Below are positions 42,283-50,520 of a DNA stretch of 64,000 nt, one piece after another. A program made the translations under genes and the position numbers. Within the stretch, counting starts at the first letter, position 1; the number at the start of each line of letters is the position of its first letter. The notes beneath the pieces were generated by a model. It made no database searches and had not been told where the DNA came from. It worked only from the letters and a program-made list of their open reading frames with translations. The stretch spans positions 62,001-126,000 of the forward strand of contig NZ_RHOM01000003.1 in the NCBI RefSeq assembly GCF_003946515.1, given 5' to 3'. This stretch comes from Companilactobacillus zhongbaensis. GTDB taxonomy: Bacteria > Bacillota > Bacilli > Lactobacillales > Lactobacillaceae.

Positions 42283-44126
42283 TATTTATTCCTCAAACTT
42301 TCGGCATAAGTTAAGATCAAACCTGTTGCAACAGCATTTCTTGGTCCTTCGATAGCACGAATGTTACCGCGACCTGCTACCAAGTTGTAATGTGATAGTT
42401 CATCAGTAACTAGTTGTGGGATCTCAAAGTCTAGTGCGGATCCACCAACGATTACGACGAATGGGATATCACGAATGTTTCCGGTTGGGGAAACATGTTT
42501 CAATGCTCTAATGGCATTTTCGACAAAGACACGCTTTTTGGCAGTTTGTCTAATTGTCTTGATTTTTTCAATGCTCAAATCGCCTGGAACAGGAACGAAT
42601 CCATCTGGTTTGACGACGACCGTCTTGGCAAACAAGTTACCAGGTAGGGCCTTATCAAAAAATTGAACTGATCCATCTTCATGGCGAATGAAGAACAAGC
42701 TTTCAACTTTTGCTAATGGATATTTTTTAATATCTTCTGCTAAGTACAGATCATCTAAACCTAATTCAGAGTTGATGATCATTGAAACCATGTCTCCAGC
42801 ACCTGCCAAGTGAATGGCAACTGATTCGCCTTCTGGATTGATGATCGAAGCATCAGTTGATCCAGCACCTAGGTCTAGGATGGCCATTGGTGCAGATGTA
42901 CCAGGAGTTGTTAAGGCTCCTAAGATAGCTGATTGTGCTTCAGCACCACCAATTTCAACTTTCACACCGAAAGCTTTTTCCATTTCGTCAGCGATCATTG
43001 ACATTTGCAAGTGATCGGATTTAACCATCGAGGCGATCCCAACGGCTTGTTCCATTGAGAACTCTCCGGCTAGTCCACCTTTAACATTGATTGGAACCGA
43101 AGTATTAACAGCTAACAAGTCTTGAATGGCAATGTCATCCATTTGCTTATCAGTTAATTTAGCCATCGTTTCTCGAACACGCTCGAGCATTCCACCAATG
43201 TTAGTTCCAGATTCACCAGTTACATCATCGATTTGTTCAAATGATGAAACGGTGTCCATGATCTTGTCGGCACCACCTGATAGTCCTACCGTCTTTGGCA
43301 TTGGTTTACCGTGGATAGTAATTGAACCAGCAGGAATAACTCTTTCCTTAACGTCACCCTTAGGTGTTTTGATGACCACAGCCGATCTATTGCCGATCAA
43401 TGCTCTGGAAACAGGCACGATATTCTTGGTCTCCTCTGAACTTAAGTTAAAGACAGTTGCAATACCATAAGGGTTTGATAATTGTGAAATTACCTTACCT
43501 TTATCAGCTACTTCAACGGCCGATAACATGTTCATTGGGATCTTGTCGATGAAGGCAACTTCATCAACGATTGGAATAGTCTTGTCTAGTCGATTGTCGA
43601 CCAATACACCGTCGTCAGATTGCAAGATCGCAGCAGTTACTTTGTAGCCGTGTTCCCAATAGGTGTTGATCAATTTTGCGACATCCGCAAAATCCAACTC
43701 TTCGGGTACTACTACTACGTAGTCTCTTCCGTCGACTCCTTTATCAGCTAAATCACGAATATCTACCGTGTATCCAATGCCGACTCCAACGCCACCAGGT
43801 GTTTTGGGATTGTGTCCGATCATAGTTGATTCTGTAATAACTGTTTCGGTGATTGTTTCCATCGCAACGTCACCAATTACGGGAGTTGCCTCGTTGATCC
43901 GGATCAAGTCAACGTCTTCAATGGCAATTGAACATTTCTTCAACAAACCATTGATCGAATTCCTGATCCCCATCATGTTTTGCTTAGTACCTTTGATACC
44001 GGTAGTTTCAGCAATATTTGAATTTACAAAATTTATAGAACCATCACTGGAAATTTCTGCTAACACGACTTCCGTGGATGAATTCCCAATATCAACGCCA
44101 ATTACTCTTTGCAAATTTTTCACCAA
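42282..44126 (-). CDS. pduG: Diol dehydratase reactivase large subunit PduG
   Basis: A 614-residue ATPase of the ASKHA/actin fold. RVIGVDIGNSSTEVVLAEI is the phosphate-1 motif and AILDLGAGSTDASII the phosphate-2 motif. The length and the internal swiveling-domain region (YVVVVPEELDFADVAKLIN) fit PduG/DdrA. It reactivates dehydratase by exchanging inactive cobalamin at the cost of ATP. Confidence 0.96.
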   Translation of the reverse strand: MVKNLQRVIGVDIGNSSTEVVLAEISSDGSINFVNSNIAETTGIKGTKQNMMGIRNSINGLLKKCSIAIEDVDLIRINEATPVIGDVAMETITETVITESTMIGHNPKTPGGVGVGIGYTVDIRDLADKGVDGRDYVVVVPEELDFADVAKLINTYWEHGYKVTAAILQSDDGVLVDNRLDKTIPIVDEVAFIDKIPMNMLSAVEVADKGKVISQLSNPYGIATVFNLSSEETKNIVPVSRALIGNRSAVVIKTPKGDVKERVIPAGSITIHGKPMPKTVGLSGGADKIMDTVSSFEQIDDVTGESGTNIGGMLERVRETMAKLTDKQMDDIAIQDLLAVNTSVPINVKGGLAGEFSMEQAVGIASMVKSDHLQMSMIADEMEKAFGVKVEIGGAEAQSAILGALTTPGTSAPMAILDLGAGSTDASIINPEGESVAIHLAGAGDMVSMIINSELGLDDLYLAEDIKKYPLAKVESLFFIRHEDGSVQFFDKALPGNLFAKTVVVKPDGFVPVPGDLSIEKIKTIRQTAKKRVFVENAIRALKHVSPTGNIRDIPFVVIVGGSALDFEIPQLVTDELSHYNLVAGRGNIRAIEGPRNAVATGLILTYAESLRNK

Positions 44127-44136
44127 CTAGAATTAA

Positions 44137-44673
44137 CTAGTTGTCTCCTTTGAGTTTCTTACGTTTTTCGTATTCGTCAGCAGCCTCACGAACAAATGCA
44201 CCACAAATCTTTGCACCGTATTTGTTTTCAAGCTCTTCAGCCATATCGATCAATTCTTGTTTCGATGAACGGTATGGACGAAGTGAACCGTACATTTCCA
44301 AAACTCTTTCATCAGGGATCTTTGTCAATTCAGCAGCACGATCAAAGTTACTTTGGATCGATGCTCTTCCGGCACTAGCAGCGATTTGTCCTTGTGCCTT
44401 CAAAGTTGCTGGAGAGATACGAAGATCTTCTGGTTTAACGTCACCGTTAATAGCGGCTTCAAGTGTAACGTCTTTAACGTTCTTACCTGTTGGGGCATTA
44501 ACTAGATCTGGATGTTTTTGGAAAAATGGGTAGTCAGCTTGAGTCATAGTCTTACCTGAAGTAGGAGCTGATTGTGGACTGGCTGTTGCAGTATTTGTGC
44601 TTGATGAACTGTTAGCTTGTTCTTCTTGCACGTTATTAACAATTTTGCTAATTAAATCATTTATTTCTGTCAT
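44137..44673 (-). CDS. pduE: Diol/glycerol dehydratase small subunit PduE
   Basis: A 178-residue gamma subunit. TMTQADYPFFQKHPDLVNAPTG and TLKAQGQIAASAGRASIQSNFDRAAELTKIPDERVLEMYGSLRPYRS are characteristic. The N-terminal helix TEINDLISKIVNNVQEEQ followed by a Ser/Thr/Ala-rich linker fits a targeting or solubility extension. The start at 44673 is preceded by AGGTGG. Confidence 0.95.
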   Translation of the reverse strand: MTEINDLISKIVNNVQEEQANSSSSTNTATASPQSAPTSGKTMTQADYPFFQKHPDLVNAPTGKNVKDVTLEAAINGDVKPEDLRISPATLKAQGQIAASAGRASIQSNFDRAAELTKIPDERVLEMYGSLRPYRSSKQELIDMAEELENKYGAKICGAFVREAADEYEKRKKLKGDN

Positions 44674-44689
44674 TAATACCACCTGTAGA

Positions 44690-45403
44690 TTAGTCGAAGT
44701 TTACTTCGATTTCGTCTGGTCCCTTTCCAGTTACAACGTATTTTGTTTCCTTGATGTGCATCAAAGCTGACTTAGCTTGATACTTAACACGAGCCATTTG
44801 ATCGTTAACTGTTGGTACCGGTGTAGGTGATTCACCTTTGGCATAACGAGCAGCGTTAGCACCGATAGCACGGTAAGTCTTCAAATCAATAACTGGTGCT
44901 TGTGGGAACAATTCAAGGTTTGATAATGGTTCCAAATCCTTTTGATGAATAATACTTGTACCTTTTGATTGAATAGCTACGGAAACTCCTGAACCTGAGT
45001 ATTGGTCACCTTCAGAACCGGCGAATGAAACGTCAGCTGTACGGTAAACTTTGATAACTCTGGCTTTAAGTCCTTGCTCTTCGATTCCGGCAGTAACTTC
45101 ACGGAGGATGTCCTTATGTTTGATACCCTTCAAGTTTTCTGTCATATGTTCAGCAAATCCTGGTAAAACAGCAACGACAACTTCATCAGTTGAAGTTCCC
45201 TTCTTAGCAGGACCAACATGCTTGAACCAATCTAGTTGAAGTGGTGCATCTGTTCCTGGAGCTCGTTTAGTAGCTGTAGCTGTTGCAGCTGAGCTACTTG
45301 CCTGATTGCCGTTAAAATCGACTTTTTTATCAGTTGCCTTTGTTTCTGTAATAACTTGACGAATTATTTCTCTTAATAATTTTTCATTGATTTCTTCACT
45401 CAT
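44690..45403 (-). CDS. pduD: Diol/glycerol dehydratase medium subunit PduD
   Basis: A 237-residue beta subunit that helps hold cobalamin. [31 protein letters not shown] and [35 protein letters not shown] are conserved. The first ~20 residues ([19 protein letters not shown]) form the encapsulation helix known to target the dehydratase to the shell, followed by a flexible linker to residue ~45. Confidence 0.96.
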   Translation of the reverse strand: MSEEINEKLLREIIRQVITETKATDKKVDFNGNQASSSAATATATKRAPGTDAPLQLDWFKHVGPAKKGTSTDEVVVAVLPGFAEHMTENLKGIKHKDILREVTAGIEEQGLKARVIKVYRTADVSFAGSEGDQYSGSGVSVAIQSKGTSIIHQKDLEPLSNLELFPQAPVIDLKTYRAIGANAARYAKGESPTPVPTVNDQMARVKYQAKSALMHIKETKYVVTGKGPDEIEVNFD

Positions 45404-45431
45404 TAGTTGAACCTCCCTTCACACTATCTTT

Positions 45432-47096
45432 TTATACGTCAGCTGGATTGATGGCCATTGGAACATCTTTGATCTTTTCCCAAAGTTCGTCATCAATATG
45501 GTATCCAGTACCTGGACCGTTATAGTCGTTCGTATTGTTTACGGCTGAAATGACATTCCAGTCTTTGTCAAAGATAGCTGAAGTTTGTAGGAAGTCTCCG
45601 GCGATTCTTTGTTGAAGTAAGTTCAATACGGCTTGGGCAACGTCTGTGAAACCACCAGCGTAAAGTCCTTTAATAACATCAACACCGGTTACACCACGAT
45701 CCATAAGATCTTGGGCAGCCTTCATATCTTCAACCATGTTACGTTCAGGCATATCTTTTGAAGTGAAAGCGTAAGTTGCGGCTTCAACTTCTTCGTCTGT
45801 GATCTCAGGAAGATCAAGTGACTTGAAGACAGCTTGCAAGGCTTTAGCAGCTTTGTTTCTAGCTTTGATGATGTCTGCTTCTTTAACTGGGACTAAACCA
45901 CCGTTGACCTTGAGGTCACGTTGCATAGCATAGTAATCATCGTAGTCAGTAGCGTCCATGTTTGATCCAGCGAAAGTATTATCGTAGTTAGGAACTGATG
46001 AGTAACCTGATGAAATGTAGTCTGTTCCGGCAAGGAATTGACCTAATAATCTTTCAGTTCTACGGATGTCTGAATGTGAGAATGCTTGGTCATTACCAGA
46101 AGCACACTCGATATCCATTGCCATACATAGAAGGTTTTCACCAAGAACTTCACGAATACCTGATGGAACAGCTCCGGGGATACCGATACATGAAACAGCA
46201 CCATTTTGAAGACCTTGTACACCACAACCTTTAGTGATGAAAATACAACGTGCTTCAAGGTAAAGCATTGATTTCTTTTCTGCATATCCCATCATAACTT
46301 CAGAACCTGAACCTGATGTGAAACGCATCTTCAAACCACGTGATGCATAACATGATGCCAAGAATCCTTTAGACCAAGGAGTGTCATCACCATCAGTAAA
46401 TACTTGTTCTGTACCATAAACGGAAATTGTTTCAGCATAAGCAGTGAATCCACGCATACCTAAACTCAACTCTTCAGCTTCCTCAACTGAACATTGTGTT
46501 AAGACACCGGGACGACCAGTTTGTGCTCCGACCATGATCGAAATAGCATTCATTGGTGCGTAACGAGCAACCGCTGTAGTTGTTTCTTGTTCTGGGAAAC
46601 CTCTGAGAGCTGCATCGGCAGCATCAGCGGCGATAAGAACAGGATTATCACGGATGTTGGTAACGTGACCTTGGGTAGCAGGAGTCTTACGTGGACGCAT
46701 CTTTTGTGTTGCCATCATCATTTCAACGAAGTTTAGTTGACTAATAACTTCGGCAGCCTTTGCGGGTGTAAATCCTGTTGTGATAGGAATGATCTTGTCA
46801 CGTGTTACGTTAGGATCACAAAGCATGTTTGCAATTTTTTGTGAATCCATAGCTAATACTTTTTCAGTAGTGTCAAGGTTGATGGCGTGTTTTGCGATGA
46901 AGACATCGATCAAATCGAAGTCTTCTTTCTTTTTACCGTCTAACTCAACAATTTCACCATTTTCAATTTTTACACTAGGTTTTGGATCATAAGGTCCGTC
47001 CATTGCGACGAAACCTTCTTCAGGCCATTCATCAACAAATCCATCTTCATGAACTGGTCTTTTTTCCAATTCCTCAAATCTCTTTTGTCTCTTCAA
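45432..47096 (-). CDS. pduC: Diol/glycerol dehydratase large subunit PduC
   Basis: The catalytic alpha subunit of coenzyme-B12 dehydratase, acting on 1,2-propanediol or glycerol by radical 1,2-migration. I chose the TTG at 47096 (MKRQKRFEELEKRPVHEDGFV) because GAGGTGG lies six bases upstream and the product is then 554 residues, the usual PduC length. An ATG at 47120 would add eight residues but has no clear ribosome site. Substrate-binding segments such as MMATQKMRPRKTPATQGHVTN and GCGVQGLQNGAVSCIG are intact. Preference between propanediol and glycerol cannot be judged. Confidence 0.95.
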   Translation of the reverse strand: MKRQKRFEELEKRPVHEDGFVDEWPEEGFVAMDGPYDPKPSVKIENGEIVELDGKKKEDFDLIDVFIAKHAINLDTTEKVLAMDSQKIANMLCDPNVTRDKIIPITTGFTPAKAAEVISQLNFVEMMMATQKMRPRKTPATQGHVTNIRDNPVLIAADAADAALRGFPEQETTTAVARYAPMNAISIMVGAQTGRPGVLTQCSVEEAEELSLGMRGFTAYAETISVYGTEQVFTDGDDTPWSKGFLASCYASRGLKMRFTSGSGSEVMMGYAEKKSMLYLEARCIFITKGCGVQGLQNGAVSCIGIPGAVPSGIREVLGENLLCMAMDIECASGNDQAFSHSDIRRTERLLGQFLAGTDYISSGYSSVPNYDNTFAGSNMDATDYDDYYAMQRDLKVNGGLVPVKEADIIKARNKAAKALQAVFKSLDLPEITDEEVEAATYAFTSKDMPERNMVEDMKAAQDLMDRGVTGVDVIKGLYAGGFTDVAQAVLNLLQQRIAGDFLQTSAIFDKDWNVISAVNNTNDYNGPGTGYHIDDELWEKIKDVPMAINPADV

Positions 47097-47132
47097 ATTA
47101 TCCACCTCACGTCTGGACATTCTTATTATTTT

Positions 47133-47936
47133 CTAGATGTATGAAGGGTAATCATTTGTTGGTGTTCCACCTAGTTGGCTCAATAATTTGATACCAACAT
47201 CACGGGCAGAAAGGACTGCTTGTCTAACAGCTCCTGATTCACCAGAAATGTGTAAAATACCCTCGTTTGAAAAACTTGTTCCGTGTGCTGGTGATGCGAA
47301 TGAAATTGCCTCAACATTTGCGGCTTTCAATGAAACATCCGCCATGACAACGCCGATACCTGATGGGGCACCAGCAATCAATCCGTAAGCTTTTCCTTCA
47401 GGAGCACCGAAGGCTAAGTTACATACTTGACTTGCACGGGCTGTGTATTGTAATTCCAAGTGACCTGCTGGAGTGTTATAAACATCTCCGAAGTGCTTTG
47501 GAACATTCTTTAAGGCAATGTGTACGGCTTGACGGACGTCAGAAACGTCGTCCCCTCCGACAATTACTAAAGAACCATGTCCAGCTCCACCTTTTGTATC
47601 ACGAGGCATTTGAACACTAATAGCTTCTGTATTAGTTCCCTTAACGGCCTCGTCCATTGACATAATTTGTGGTCCGCCACCAGTTCTAGCGGATAAAATT
47701 CCAATTGAACGATATTCATGATCAACGTGTAGATTCTTCAATAATTCTGGATCCACATTGGCAATTGCCATACCGATCGTGTCACCAATTGGAGCTGTAC
47801 CAATAAATTCTGTTACTCCATTAATAGATGAACTCAAGCGACTCACACCTGCTTTCTGTTTGTCATTAATTACATTATTTCTAAGCACCTGAGATAAAAC
47901 TCTTTCGACTAGTTCATTTTCGTCAGGCTCAGTCAT
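47133..47936 (-). CDS. pduB: Microcompartment shell protein PduB (BMC-T)
   Basis: A 267-residue tandem BMC-domain protein forming trimers with a gated pore. The first domain spans ~residues 45-150, the second ~155-260 (FGAPEGKAYGLIAGAPSGIGVVMADVSLKAANVEAISFASPAHG). The N-terminal ~30 residues (DENELVERVLSQVLRNNV) resemble the extension of PduB that links shell and cargo. No alternative internal start (PduB') was assigned. Confidence 0.95.
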   Translation of the reverse strand: MTEPDENELVERVLSQVLRNNVINDKQKAGVSRLSSSINGVTEFIGTAPIGDTIGMAIANVDPELLKNLHVDHEYRSIGILSARTGGGPQIMSMDEAVKGTNTEAISVQMPRDTKGGAGHGSLVIVGGDDVSDVRQAVHIALKNVPKHFGDVYNTPAGHLELQYTARASQVCNLAFGAPEGKAYGLIAGAPSGIGVVMADVSLKAANVEAISFASPAHGTSFSNEGILHISGESGAVRQAVLSARDVGIKLLSQLGGTPTNDYPSYI

Positions 47937-47947
47937 AGGCTATTCCC

Positions 47948-48235
47948 CTACTTCTTTGCTGTTTCTAATGCGATTAGTTTGTCGACATCTTCATGTGGTC
48001 TTGGGATTACGTAGTTAGATGTAACCTCACCAATATTTTCAGCGGCAGAAACACCAGCATCAACTGATGCATTAACAGCTCCAACATCACCACGGACCAT
48101 AATAGTAACCAATCCGTGTCCAACTTTTTGTTCGCCAACTAATGTAACGTTAGCTGCTTTGAGCATTGCATCGGCAGCTTCAATAGCTGGGACCAATCCT
48201 CTTGTTTCTACCAAACCTAAGGCTTCGAGTGCCAT
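47948..48235 (-). CDS. pduA: Microcompartment shell protein PduA (BMC-H)
   Basis: A 95-residue BMC hexamer protein and the first gene of the operon: [61 protein letters not shown]. It forms the main shell facets with a small central pore for substrate. The start at 48235 has GGAGG upstream; the frame's earlier ATG does not. Confidence 0.95.
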   Translation of the reverse strand: MALEALGLVETRGLVPAIEAADAMLKAANVTLVGEQKVGHGLVTIMVRGDVGAVNASVDAGVSAAENIGEVTSNYVIPRPHEDVDKLIALETAKK

Positions 48236-48263
48236 AATTAGTACCTCCATTAATTAAAAATTG

Positions 48264-48280
48264 AATACTCCTAGAGTATA
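48264..48280 (-). promoter_or_regulatory. pduA -10 element inside a perfect dyad
   Basis: On the minus strand TATACT (48275-48280) is a strong -10, but no good -35 is found 16-18 bp upstream, as expected for an activator-dependent promoter. The same bases are part of the perfect dyad ATACTC-CTA-GAGTAT (48265-48279), a possible operator. Confidence 0.5.
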
Positions 48281-48300
48281 GATGAAATATTGGAAAATAG

Positions 48301-48318
48301 TTGTTAATTTTGTAACAA
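48301..48318. promoter_or_regulatory. Rex-like operator TTGTTA-N6-TAACAA upstream of pduA
   Basis: A perfect inverted repeat TTGTTA / TAACAA with a 6-bp spacer in the -35 region of the pdu promoter. It fits Rex redox-sensor sites of the TTGTTAANNNNTTAACAA type except at the two inner positions flanking the 4-bp centre. Control of pdu by NADH/NAD+ ratio would make sense for an NAD+-regenerating pathway. This is inferred from motif only. Confidence 0.45.
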
Positions 48319-48371
48319 TGCCACAATATTGAAAATCCACTATTTTGTCCATTCACAATATAAAACCACAT

Positions 48372-48386
48372 ATAAAAGCGTTTTCC
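48372..48386. promoter_or_regulatory. Weak cre-like site in the pdu/FMN reductase intergenic region
   Basis: ATAAAAGCGTTTTCC is close to the CcpA consensus with two mismatches. The surrounding 48319-48600 has several CACAATAT-like repeats and two inverted GGTAGC/GCTACC motifs (near 48421 and 48497) that might bind an activator. I found no riboswitch here. Confidence 0.3.
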
Positions 48387-48554
48387 ACCACGAATATCAC
48401 ATATTTCACAATGTAAGCGGTAGCATCAATCAACTAAAAAATGAAAACCCTTGCAAATATCTTGTCCTCTTTACAATATATTGCTGTATTAGCGCTACCA
48501 TTGTTGATATATCAACGTTTTATTTTTATAAAAAATTAAAATTTGAGATAAATA

Positions 48555-48583
48555 TTGACCATTTACCCCTAAAATGTGACACT
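48555..48583 (+). promoter_or_regulatory. Putative promoter of the FMN reductase operon
   Basis: TTGACC (48555-48560) and GACACT (48578-48583) are 17 bp apart, 43 bp upstream of the ATG. A TGTGAC/GTCACA inverted repeat spans about 48575-48606 across the start region. Confidence 0.3.
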
Positions 48584-48626
48584 AATCATAATTATGTGAA
48601 GTCACAAACAATTAGGAGTGATTTAA

Positions 48627-49193
48627 ATGGTAATGAAGGTCGTAGCCTTTTGTGGAAGTAGCAAAACAGGTAGCTATAATCAATATTTAATAAATTTTCT
48701 TCGTAAAAAATACATTAATGAAATGAATTTACAAATATTATATATCGATGATCTACCATTTTTACGTTTCAGTAAATATGCTGACTTTCCATCAAAAGTG
48801 AAGTATATGTGTGAAAGTATTAGATCAGCTGACGGACTAGTTATCGCTACTCCGGAAATTAATCATGGAATGACAGCTAACATAAAAAATGCCATCGACT
48901 GGTGTTCGATGGTCCCTTCTCTACTACTGCATAAACCTGTGATGTTGATGGGAGCTTCAACCGGTCCTTTAGGAACTGTCAGAGCACAAATGCAGCTACG
49001 ACAAGTTCTCGAATCTCCAATGATCAATGCTCATGTCACTCGTTCGATCGAATGTCTCGTAACTAACGCTGCTGATTTATTTGACGAAAACGGCAACCTC
49101 ACTTCTCAAAAGTCAATTGATGTAATGGAACAACAATTTAATGAATTTAAGAGTTTAGTAAATGAAAGACAAAAGGAATTAGCCAATGAATAA
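48627..49193 (+). CDS. NAD(P)H-dependent FMN reductase (candidate corrinoid reductase)
   Basis: A 188-residue flavodoxin-like protein of the NADPH-dependent FMN reductase family. The FMN phosphate loop is AFCGSSKTGSYNQYL (residues ~7-21), and the ring contact TPEINHGMTANIKNAIDW corresponds to the family's PEYNxxxPxxLKNAIDW. It is divergent from pduA and translationally overlaps a PduU-type gene. The cobalamin reductase PduS is absent from the operon, so this flavoprotein is a good candidate to reduce cob(II)alamin for PduO; that is inference. AGGAG precedes the ATG. Confidence 0.88.
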   Translation: MVMKVVAFCGSSKTGSYNQYLINFLRKKYINEMNLQILYIDDLPFLRFSKYADFPSKVKYMCESIRSADGLVIATPEINHGMTANIKNAIDWCSMVPSLLLHKPVMLMGASTGPLGTVRAQMQLRQVLESPMINAHVTRSIECLVTNAADLFDENGNLTSQKSIDVMEQQFNEFKSLVNERQKELANE

Positions 49194-49539
49194 CGAAGAA
49201 ACAGCTCCAGAAAGAATCATCCAAGAGTATGTTCCTGGTAAGCAGATCACGTTGGCACACATCATTGCCAACCCGAATCCTGACCTATATGAAAAACTCG
49301 GCGTACTCGATACTACCGATCCCATCGGTATCATTACTTTGACACCGGCAGAATCAACCATCATTGCCGGTGATATTGCGGTCAAATCTGGTGATGTAAA
49401 AGTCGCTTTTTTGGATCGGTTTAGTGGTTCACTGTTTTTAGTCGGTCGAATCGACGATCTTGAAACTTCTTTGCAAAGTGTGCTCGATTATTTTGAAAAT
49501 CGACTGAAATTTAGTGTTACAATGATAACCAGAAGTTAA
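49186..49539 (+). CDS. Second PduU-type microcompartment shell protein
   Basis: A 117-residue permuted BMC-domain protein. RIIQEYVPGKQITLAHIIANPN and IGIITLTPAESTIIAGDIAVKSGDVKVAFLDRFSGSLFLVG align with PduU at 34515-34865 over the whole length but with many substitutions. It overlaps the reductase gene by eight bases, so the two are made together, separately from the main shell operon. A shell tile dedicated to the reductase, or expressed under different conditions, is possible. Confidence 0.9.
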   Translation: MNNEETAPERIIQEYVPGKQITLAHIIANPNPDLYEKLGVLDTTDPIGIITLTPAESTIIAGDIAVKSGDVKVAFLDRFSGSLFLVGRIDDLETSLQSVLDYFENRLKFSVTMITRS

Positions 49540-49559
49540 CCAAATTTGAGGGGGAAATT

Positions 49560-49943
49560 ATGAAAAAACTAACTTCATTACTACTTGCATTGCTATTACT
49601 AGTGGGGACAGTTGCTCCGGCATCCACCGCCCAAGCTAAGAGTAGCAACAACAACAAGATCAAGGTTACTTATGTCTTGAAGAAGAATAAGAAGACTATT
49701 TCTAAGAAGAAATTGACTCTTAAGAAAGGCTCATCAGTTATGACTGGTCTTAAAAAAGGCTGGAAAGTTTCTGAAAGTAAAGGTTTTATTACTTCTATCG
49801 ATGGACACAAGCAAAACGATAAGAAGCAAGTTTACTGGACATTTACTGTTAATAAGAAACAAGTTAATGTGATGGCTAGCAAGAAGAAGCTTCATAACAA
49901 GGATCATGTACAATTTAAGCTTGCTAAGTATGAAGCTAAATAG
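49560..49943 (+). CDS. Secreted DUF4430/transcobalamin C-terminal-like protein
   Basis: A 127-residue exported protein with a 26-residue signal peptide (MKKLTSLLLALLLLVGTVAP..., cleavage after AQA) and one domain. LTLKKGSSVMTGLKKG, GFITSIDGHKQN, VYWTFTVNKKQVNVMASKKKLHNKDHVQFKLAKYE follow the DUF4430 pattern, the domain related to the C-terminal domain of transcobalamin. It has no lipobox and no LPXTG, so it is released or held by its strongly basic surface. Its place in the corrinoid/propanediol locus makes extracellular corrinoid binding an attractive but unproven role. Confidence 0.72.
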   Translation: MKKLTSLLLALLLLVGTVAPASTAQAKSSNNNKIKVTYVLKKNKKTISKKKLTLKKGSSVMTGLKKGWKVSESKGFITSIDGHKQNDKKQVYWTFTVNKKQVNVMASKKKLHNKDHVQFKLAKYEAK

Positions 49944-49983
49944 TGATTTTGATTTTTAATTTTTGATTTTCGATTTTTAATTG

Positions 49984-50012
49984 GCAACGACTTTTTTGGT
50001 CGTTGTCTTTTT
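49984..50012 (+). terminator. Intrinsic terminator of the FMN reductase operon
   Basis: GCAACGAC pairs with GTCGTTGT around a T-rich loop, followed by seven T. Repeat copy E begins right behind it. Confidence 0.85.
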
Positions 50013-50412
50013 TTGTTGTGGGTTTATTGCCGGTTCTGCAGGGGTTCCGGGAATTGCGCTGTGGAACGCCATGGACGCCACTTTGAACCAATCGAGCACA
50101 GACCGCTCGCTTGTTTCAAAGCTGGGTCTTTCACTAAGCGGTAAACCGCTAAGTGAAATTTCATGGCTGACAGCGAATTCCCTCCACCCCTGCAGAACCT
50201 AAGTTGGTATAAAAATCAATTTCTGGTGGGGGTGGGACGGTACTTATTTTTATTCTGGTCGACTGTTTTTAGGGGTGCTTCGGTTACTGACCTTTATCCG
50301 TTCTTACGATTTTTGTTGGTTATCCCTATCTGTTCTATTTTTTTATTTCGTTGCAATCGGTTCGTAGCTTGATTCTTTGTTTTTCTGGCTCGTTGCTTCG
50401 CACCTCGCTTCC
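50013..50412 (+). repeat. Family-1 structured intergenic repeat, copy E
   Basis: The variant lead GGTTTATTGCCG is followed by outer stems GGTTCTGCAGGGG (50032-50044) with CCCCTGCAGAACC (50187-50199), and GGGAATT-CGCTG with CAGCG-AATTCCC. Inside, hairpin 1 is CTTTGAA/TTCAAAG with CGAGC/GCTCG, and hairpin 2 is TTTCACT, A·A mismatch, AGCGG/CCGCT. The stem sequences differ from copies A-D while the layout is kept. The downstream flank (ACGGTACTTATTTTTAT) is shared with copy F rather than with A-D. The stretch 50413-50456 shows nothing. Confidence 0.75.
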
Positions 50413-50455
50413 CTTTTTTCTTTGAAAAAAAGGCCACAAACCTCTCCAAAAAAGG

Positions 50456-50506
50456 TTAAAAAAAGACCCTATGTTAGTTGTTTTTCTAACATAGAGTCCT
50501 TTTTTT
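50456..50506. terminator. Bidirectional terminator behind the purine permease gene
   Basis: GACCCTATGTTAG pairs with CTAACATAGAGTC (one mismatch), flanked by A and T runs. Confidence 0.85.
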
Positions 50507-50520
50507 GTGGTCTTCGTTTT

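Noticed and set aside
48236-48626. Adenosylcobalamin riboswitch upstream of pduA
   Set aside because: I looked for the conserved GCCACTG box and the riboswitch core on both strands and did not find them.
48329-48661. 110-residue plus-strand ORF across the pdu promoter region
   Set aside because: It covers regulatory repeats and overlaps the better-supported FMN reductase start; no ribosome site.
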